DNA of 64,000 nt. Source: Talpa occidentalis (Eukaryota > Chordata > Mammalia > Eulipotyphla > Talpidae). The DNA lies in the NCBI RefSeq assembly GCF_014898055.3, contig NW_023601322.1:5289312-5353311 (forward strand), written 5' to 3'. The translations under genes were made by a program, and so were the position numbers. Below, in pieces: positions 56,121 to 64,000 of this stretch (its first letter is position 1; the number at the start of each line of letters is the position of its first letter). The notes beneath the pieces are model-generated. The model saw only the letters and a program-made list of their open reading frames with translations. It was not told the DNA's origin and made no database searches.

Positions 56121-58207
56121 TAGAAAGAGAGTGAAAGTAAAAAAGAACACAGGAAGGTATGATGAGACATTTGAAGGCTGATTTATTTGCATTTCTCAGG
56201 CACCTGTCTGCACACCAAATTGCTGAGGGAAGGAACTAGTGTTTCCTGCAGGAACATGGTCCTCCCCAGCCAACGGAATGGTGTCATCGTGCAGAGTCCT
56301 CCCAATGTCTCACTGTACAGACTTTGCTTTACTAGAAAGGTTTGTGTTCAATAAAGCTACACTGATACCATGATAGAAGTATCTCTGAGTCCCAGTCTCC
56401 AAAAGTAACAGGTTGGAAAAAAAAAAAATAACGTGTCAATTAGTGTCATGTTCTAGACAATTTCATTATTCATAGAAAACTGTTGGTATTAGTGTCACTT
56501 AGGATTGTGCAGCAAAATGTCACAGCAAAGAGATAATAATTTATATTTATCACATCAGACTGTAATGTCAATAGCTGTTCAGCAAAGAATCCCTATACAG
56601 ACTTAATGCCATGGATTGCGTTTCTTCCCCAAAGGAGCTCATGTTTCAGCAATGTTGCCTTTTGAGAAAGATGGATGCTATAAAAAATGGGATCGTCTCC
56701 TAGAAGCCCTGAGACGCTTCCTTTGCTGTTTCTGATGATATTTGAATGAACTTTGTTAGCTTAAAAACTTTCAGATGGCGATGAGAAAAAGCCTTTGGGA
56801 GTTAAAGAATTGCAATTTGAGGTCCACAAAATTAGGCAAGAACCTAAAAACTGTGCCCCAAGGAGGGACTAAGTCGGAGGCTTTTCATGGGAAGAAAAGA
56901 GGAAAATGAGGCCAGTGGTTAAAGACAAGAGATGATTAATTTTAACATCTTAAACTATTTGCTGTACCTAATTGGTTATGAGTCTCTAAAAGGGTGAAAA
57001 GGGAACTGACGGATCTGTCCTCTGGCTAAAGTCCACAACCATCAGTTCTCATGATCTGTGCGTGTCTTTGCAAACAATTGTCTGCTGGGTAGTTTCTTAA
57101 AATAATTTTTTTTTTTTTGCCCAACCCGTAGATTTTCAGCCTGGTTCAAACAAGGAAAATAATAATTTCTCTCTAAAGATTCCCAAATTCCATTTTAAAG
57201 ATGGTGCCACAGGTGTCAGCTTTTCACAATGTTATTTTCCCTTTTTAGGATAGATCTTAATATCTCTTTTTCCCTAAATTTCATTTTATTGTGGTAAGAA
57301 CTTCCACCATATGGACAGCTTTAAACAATAAATATAAAATTATTTTTCTGAAACTTCATATGGATCTATAGGAATAGATGAAATTCATAAAAAATACTTT
57401 CAATATAAGATATATTATTTCCCAAGAGATTTCTCTCAAATAAAGAGCAAAGTCTATGGACAACCTTGGAAAAGGTTAGAGTATGAAAATTAGACTCTTT
57501 ATTACCAAAAAGGAGGAAATCAATGTACTTACATGCCCTCCACATCCATTCTCCTAAACTACTGATTTTATTATTTTTTTTATTTTCAATAAGTTATATC
57601 ATTTTTGCATTCTGTTCTGTAACTCCGGTTCCTAAAGTTGGTTACTTATATAGTTTTAGCGTAAATCAGTTTAATACTCATCCCCCATCCCTTTACACAG
57701 TATCTTTTCCCGAATTCTTTGTTTTATATCTGCTCTGGGTTGACTGGATTTCACCTTAAAATAGATTTTTCATTTCAAGAAAAGCTCATGGGGCCTATGT
57801 TTCCTTAGTTAAATATGCTCGAATATGTATCTCTATTTCCTTAATACTTTTAGGGAAAAATGAACAGAATGACATTCTCTTTTCACACTTTCCATCCTCA
57901 AAATTTTGCTGACATTGGAAGCTCAGTGACCCCTGAAATACATGTATTTTCCTTTTTGTAAAATTACGTTTTTCTTCATCTCACTATTGGTGAGTATATT
58001 CTTTACCACTCTTCCTCTTAATATGAAAAGTTTAAATATGATTTCATTGCCACATACACAGTAATTCATATTTAGTGTCTTGCCAAATAATCAGTAATAT
58101 ATTTATAGGTTTAAACAGAAATCTATACATTTATATAAAATAGTATCTTCATTTCGCATGGAAGGAAATAAATATTTACGGCACATAGATGACCTGAGTT
58201 TATTACT
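56121..58207. other. Intergenic, nothing recognised
   Basis: AT-rich, with only short A- and T-runs. Confidence 0.55.
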
Positions 58208-58219
58208 AAGAGGAACTGG

Positions 58220-58907
58220 AGATACCATCTTACACCAGTGAGAATGGCACATATTAAAAAAAACTAGCAACAACAAATGTTGGCGAGGTTGTGGAGAAAA
58301 AGGAACTCTCCTGCACTGCTGGTGGGAGTGCAAACTGGTCCAGCCACTATGGAGAGCTGTGTGGAGATTTCTGGACCTACTAAACATGGAGCTTCCATAG
58401 GATCCAGCAATTCCACTCCTAGGTATTTACCCAAAGGACACAGAAACATCCATTCCAAAGAACACCTGCACCCCTATGTTTATAGCAGCACTATTTACAA
58501 TAGCTAAGCTTTGGAAACAACCCAAATGCCCAAAAATAGATGACTGGATCAAGAAGATGTGGTACATATATACCATGGAATATTACTCAGCATTCAAAAA
58601 AGATAAACACATGCCATTTGCAGCAACATGGATGGCGCTGGAAGGGATCATGCTCAGCGAAATAAGCCAGAAAGAAAAAGAAAAATACCGGGTGGTCTCA
58701 CTCATAGCAGGAATCTAAAAAACTTAAATAAGGGACCAGGAAAATGAATAACTATAAGAAAGTGAAAATCAAAATCAACAAAAAACTATGAACCAGAGAC
58801 ACTTTTTGGGGGGTGGGGGGCGGGAGGGGAGGGATTGGGGTCAAAATAAGGGGGTTGCAATTGTATGGGGAATATAAAAAATAAAATTTAAATTAAAAAA
58901 AAAAAAA
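58220..58907 (+). mobile_element. 5'-truncated LINE-1 with ORF2 C-terminus, 3'UTR, poly(A) and TSD
   Basis: The ORF2 C-terminal frame reads from about 58270 (CGEKGTLLHCWWECKL) to a stop at 58718 and contains KMWYIYTMEYYSAFKKDKHM. A single in-frame TAG at 58398-58400 breaks it. A G-rich 3'UTR and an A-tail follow. Flanks AAGAGGAACTGG (58208-58219) and AAGAGGCACTGG (58908-58919) form a TSD with one mismatch. It is a dead copy of a fairly young family. Confidence 0.92.
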
Positions 58908-58919
58908 AAGAGGCACTGG

Positions 58920-61900
58920 GGAGTGTGAGCGCAGAGGGGATCAGCTCAGCTGACAGCCATCCAGCGGCCCTGAGCGCTTTCATGACACAGCAACAGCCCA
59001 GAGGCCCGTCTGCTCCTGGAACCCTTGCAGTGAAGTCATTTTTCTTTCTCTTTTAATTCAGCCTTCTCTCTGGGGTATTTATCTCTTTTTGCACCAATAG
59101 CTGCTTTTTTAAAAAGAATTAATTTCAGCTTTTACCTGCTGCTCTTATTTCCTAAACTGCTCACTTGTCCTGCAGTCATGTAACCATCAGGCAGCCCTTG
59201 CTGTGCAGTTTCATGTGGGGTGCGCTCTGTGGTCTGTTCCTGCAGGTTGGGGTGCACCAGGAGGGGAGCGGGCAGGATGCACGCGGGGGTGCGCTCGAGG
59301 CCGACTTTCTCCACGGGGCTGGGGATGGGGGCGCTAGAATCTCACGGATCCCTGGCAAAGGCTATTTTATAGACCACAGTAGCCTTGCTTTGCAATGTGC
59401 TGCTGAAGTCCCTCTCCTGCCCTGATGCCTTTTTGGTTTGCAGCCTCCGTCTCTGCAAAGCCTTGAGGGGGCAGCAAATCCTCCTGAGAGAAGCAGCAGC
59501 AGGGCCTGCGGGCTGCTGGCAGTTTTGGGTCTTCACCCCCAGCTGACATTTTCTTTCTTTTCTCCTTATTAAAAAAAAAAAAAAAGCTTTGGATCTCTGA
59601 AATAATCAACTTTATTCCTTTCTATCCACGCTTGCGTTCAAATCTGTAATGTTAAGAATTACATGCCTGTTTGTGTGTGTGTGTGTGTGTGTGTTTTTAA
59701 AGAATAGAGGTGATTTTTTTAAAGAATAGAGGTGAGGAAATTTGATCAGGGTAGGAAAAGTAGGAAAAGTACAAGATCCTTTGGATAATTTTCTATAAAA
59801 ACCATCCTTATTTTAGAGGAAGATTTTTAATTCATAGCCACAACTGTCCTAAAGTTATAATGCTTGGATAAGATACGTTGTAGATTTGGGATCTAGGTTT
59901 CTAGATAAATAATTTAAATACGTATAAGAAAGAAAATATATTTTGATTAATTGAAAAGGAGGAAACTAATTAATTTTTCATTTTCCCTTGAGCACAACTT
60001 GGTTTCCTCCACAGGTTTTATTATTTTATGGAAAGGCAAAAGGAGGCAGAGAGAGAGGAGAGAGGAAAAAAGAGGAGGAAGAGGAAGGAAAAAGAAATAT
60101 TTCCTGGCAAATACTTACGAATAGCAGATGTGTAATATTTCACAACCTAGACTTTAATGGGAAAAGCATTTAAAAGGAAGTCAGAGAAATGATTTGTCTT
60201 GAGAGGCTGCAGAATCCAACAAAGGAGTACAAAAGACAGGGGTGTTTATGCACATTACAAGTTTGAATTATCTGAAACTGAAAAATACACATGAATATAA
60301 AAACAAAGTGACAGAGTGGGAATTTTTTAAAAATCTCTTGGCAGAAGGTAGTCTAAGTGGAGAATATTTAAGTCACTGTAGGATTTGAATCCTGCAGCCT
60401 GAAAGGGTCAGCAGTCTTGAAAGCAAACATCCAAAAGAAATCACATATTATTTTCAAAAATTGATGGGCAATTAGAGAAATTGACCCCATACTATGTCAT
60501 AAAGTCTATCTCATTAAGTCCCCAAAGGAAAAAAGATACGCAGCTACTATTCTCTGACTACCATGATATCAGTTTATATTGAACAACAAATAGGTAGTAG
60601 AAGTAGTATCTATATATTCTATTTAAATAAATATCTAATTTTTTTCTAGACTTTATTAACAGTCCCCACCTATTTAACTTACAGATAGCAAAGATAGGAT
60701 TGCAAGTTAAGAACTGTGGATTGTGATCAAACTGGTCAAGAACATTTATATACTTCAGTCACTTTTCTGAAAAGAATGAAAGTAAATTAATTGAGGATTC
60801 AACAAATGTAACACAAAAGTCAGTCATAAAAAAGTACAATGTTCAAACAGACATGGAGAAGCATAGCAATGAATGAAATATAAAATAGGTGATTATAAAA
60901 ATGCAGATAACAAATTTCTTTAATTAATTGAGAGCCAGTTCTCAAAATTGACAAAAATAATGTGGTTGGGGGAACAAATACATTTGGAAATTTAAATTTA
61001 AATATTAAATATTATATTATATATTAAATTTAAATTAAATATCTAGTTATCTGAAAAAAAGTTAATCTTATGTTGATTTTGTACTGATATTTGGAATTTC
61101 TGATTTTTCTGATGAAACGGATAAATTTTTAGAAAATACAAAGTATCAAAATAGATAAAAAAAAGAAAAAGGTATGGAGCCAAAAATTATAAAAGGCATT
61201 TAAAAGGTATTCCAAGTTTGATGTAGAATTGTGGAAACTGGCTCAGTTAACTTAAAGGGAAAGTTCTACCAGAATTCCCAGTGAAGTTAATCTCACTGTT
61301 ACTTACTCTTCCAGGTGACAGAAAAAAGTAGAGATTTTCTTTCTCATTTTGGTTTGAAAGGCTGTCCTATCCCTAAGCCCCAAACTGTACCAAGAACAAA
61401 ATTAATAACAAAAAAATCAATTAATGTTCAATTCTAAACAAAGATACAAATTTACTCATGCATTTTAAATATTACGTAGTTCAAAGTAATGTTTTTTACT
61501 TTATTTTACTTCATCTTTTCTTTCTCACTCCCTGAAATTGCCTAACCCTTTGTATCACTTTTATGAAATCACTGTTCGGTTTCCCTGCCCCTTAGGGAAT
61601 GGTTCCTTCTCGATTTTTGTCAGGTAACCCACACATGTGCTTTCTTTCATATCATTTGGTTTCACCTCTAAATGGTACCTGGGGGAATTTACCATTCTTT
61701 ACTGTATTTTAGATGATATGTGTGTGTTTTTCTTCCTACAAAGTTGTATTCTACATGAGGATGAACAGGCATTGACACCGTATGCCCGTGAATCACTCAA
61801 ACTTCCCAGAAAGGGGTCTTTCCTCTAGTAGGTGCTTACGTTGTGTTTGTTGAGTTTAATTAAATTAAAAGTTTGCAAAGTAAAATGTCTTTAAAAAGTC

Positions 61901-62535
61901 ACAGAGATAAAAAGAGAAGAGAGACAAGAGATGGTACAGAATTTCCTAATATCAGAGGCACAAGTGTGCTTCCTCAGCACCTTGAACTTCATAAACGTCC
62001 AAGAGAATAAGTGAAAATTTTGCAGGAGTAAAAGTAAAATCATTTTCTTCTCCCATCTTGGCTTATGAGACATTAACTACAATTAAAAACATTTGTCTTG
62101 ATGTAGGTATTTCATTAAACAATTTCTCAATAGTGTTCTAATAGGGAAGGGAAGAAGCTGGGATTTAAGAAAGTGACTGGGAAACAAGATAAATTCCCTT
62201 CATTTCTGAGTGTCAATGGATAAGGCCCATTGCATAAAAATGGGGAGAAATCTGGGCAGAAACCCTCTTGGCATTGTTTGATTTGCCACAGAGGACATGA
62301 ATGTTGCTTTTAGTCCCAATTTGAAGTATTTCTTCCATGGTGCTGTGATGCAGTGTAATATTGATATTTAAAAATGAATGTCCTTTTTTTGGCAGCAGTT
62401 TTAGATTTACAGAGAAATCGAGCAGAAGTACAGAGAAACCTCATATATATCCCTTCTCTATCACCACCCAGAACGGTTTTCTCCTCTATTAACATATTGC
62501 ATTAATGTGTACATTTATTAAAATGAGTGAGATGA
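58920..62535. other. Intergenic with simple repeats
   Basis: Contains (TG)n at 59672-59694, a 20-bp near-tandem repeat at 59694-59735 (TTTTTAAAGAATAGAGGTGA twice), a purine-rich tract at 60030-60098 and an AT-only quasi-palindromic stretch at 60987-61043. No gene recognised. Confidence 0.65.
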
Positions 62536-62800
62536 TTTTTTAAAAAGATTTATTTATTTATACAAGCACTGGGTACAGTCAGAAGCGTGGGAGGGTGAGA
62601 GGATTCACCAGAGCCAGAGCGGGGAGCAGAACAGGCAGACTGACAGAAATACACTGCTGAGGGGAGCAGCGGGCGAGACAGGAGAGGTCTGCCGCACCAT
62701 GTGGGTTGCTCCCTCGCCGGCAGGGATCGAACCCGTGCTGCAGAGGCTTCAGACAGCTTCACAGCATGGTGCTCAACTGCCTGCGCCACCAGGGAGGCCC
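62536..62800 (-). mobile_element. tRNA-derived T+ SINE
   Basis: A well-preserved copy: tail aaaaagatttatttatttat, CACTGGGTACAGTCAGAAGC subfamily, B box in ggttcgatccc orientation, head gggcctccctggtggcgcag. Confidence 0.93.
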
Positions 62801-64000
62801 TGGAACTGTGTATTTTTAAATAGTGTAATTTACAGGCCAGTAGAACTAGACTGACGTCCCTGTGTCACAGAGATAAGGAGGTGCACTAGGTCACAGGTGC
62901 TGGGCTGGGGAAGCAGCGACCCCACGCTAATGGCTCTGCCTGTTTGCCAGTTTTCCTTTGTCAGCAAAATGAACTAATTAGAGTCTTACTCTCAAGCTGG
63001 CTTTAAGCCCAAATTTGTTAGAGATTTTTGCTTACAATATTACTGTTTCCTCTTACTTTTTGGATCAATTCCGAGTGAACTTTTTATTCATTAACTCTAG
63101 GTGTGACTGGAAGCAGAATAAAAGACCTGTAGGAAAAAGACCCATTAATTTTCTTGCTCTTCCACCATCAGCAGAAAATGTCAGGTCACGAGGTAAACTT
63201 GGAACTCACATTACGTTAAGGGAGGACACTTACTGAGGTGTGTCATTGTAATTGCACTCCATCTTATCTAAGAAACCAAAGATTAAACCTTCTAGATCTC
63301 GAGCACTAAAACATGCAAAATAGAGCCAGCAACAGAAGCCAGTTCCTTCCAGCCGAATGCATTTGATTTGCAAAGTGTATAAAATGTTTTCACACTCTGA
63401 AATCATTTTCAGATATTTTATTCAACAATTTCCTCAAATGGTTAGCAGTTCCTTTAAAGAGATAATCACCAGCCCCTGAGCTGTATGGCATAAAAATATG
63501 TATATACAAGGACTATCTTAAAGGGCAGAACACAAATAGATTGTATCCCACACATCACCAAACAATTGCTTTTTCCTAAAACATTTTCTCCTACTGGGGA
63601 GAAGTCACGTGACTTCAGTCTGTTCTATTGATATTATGTATTTTGGATGACTCAGTCCAATTCCCAACTTACAAGCTCTGAAATGAAGAATACATTTAAG
63701 AGCAATTACAGAAGTAAATATGTATTTGTACCATTTAGTTTTATTTACAAATAATGTGTTGAGATTCTGTTTAGAAAAAGCAGGACATAGAGTCCTGCTT
63801 TCGATGCACGCAGCCACATAAGGCTCCACTTAGTATGAAAAGAGCAAAATTCTCCTAATATTTTCAGGAAAAATACAACTTGATGGACCAAAAAAGAGAA
63901 AAATCATAGCATGTGGTCTTGTCAGTGTTACCTCTCTGTCCGCAACTACATGTGCTCTTTATAAAGACAGTTTCCCCATGCTGCAGGTCTTATTGCCCCA
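62801..64000. other. Intergenic, nothing recognised
   Basis: AT-rich unique-looking sequence to the window end. Confidence 0.55.

Noticed and set aside
58476..58718. Possible small gene with IYTMEYYSAFKK
   Set aside because: It is the C-terminus of LINE-1 ORF2 in a 5'-truncated copy.
1..64000. CRISPR arrays, operons or mobile defence islands
   Set aside because: The window is mammalian; the regular repeats present are a minisatellite, microsatellites and dispersed SINEs without spacer structure.

Overview
This is mammalian nuclear DNA: interrupted genes with GT-AG introns, a CpG-island promoter, tRNA-derived SINEs, LINE-1/LINE-2/MIR remnants, old DNA transposons and an ERV remnant. The protein matches placental TMX3 closely. 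The dominant SINE has a tail carrying AATAAA plus TCTTT (the T+ class), which suggests a laurasiatherian-type mammal. A bat is one possibility, but I cannot name the species from the sequence.

Positions 1-1700 hold the upstream flank, a strong CpG island with five NRF-1-like motifs, the first coding exon and a GC-rich 18-bp minisatellite in intron 1. Positions 859-39920 (+ strand) contain the whole coding part of one gene, TMX3. It has 16 coding exons, 452 codons and an open frame across every junction. The protein is an ER membrane member of the disulfide isomerase family: signal peptide, CGHC thioredoxin active site, two N-glycosylation sequons, one membrane segment and a C-terminal KKQD retrieval signal. 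The 3'UTR probably runs to a poly(A) signal at 43007.

The introns are packed with repeats. All 15 SINE copies inside the gene lie antisense to it. There are also two hAT-type elements (one in the gene, one in the 3' flank), a Tigger fragment, a mariner-like MITE and an ERV pol remnant. From about 43 kb to the end is intergenic, mostly AT-rich DNA with LINE fragments (one recent 5'-truncated L1 with target-site duplication), two SINEs, microsatellites and one unexplained GC-rich block at 45.2-46.7 kb. I see no second protein-coding gene and no structural RNA gene.

The most useful anomalies are an exact 19-bp Tn5 mosaic-end sequence in intron 13 (probably a sequencing-library artefact in the assembly), a perfect 36-bp palindrome created inside a SINE, a roughly 130-bp templated insertion copied from 1.9 kb away, and the complete antisense bias of intronic SINEs whose sense tails carry poly(A) signals. 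I found no convincing new multi-gene biological system.
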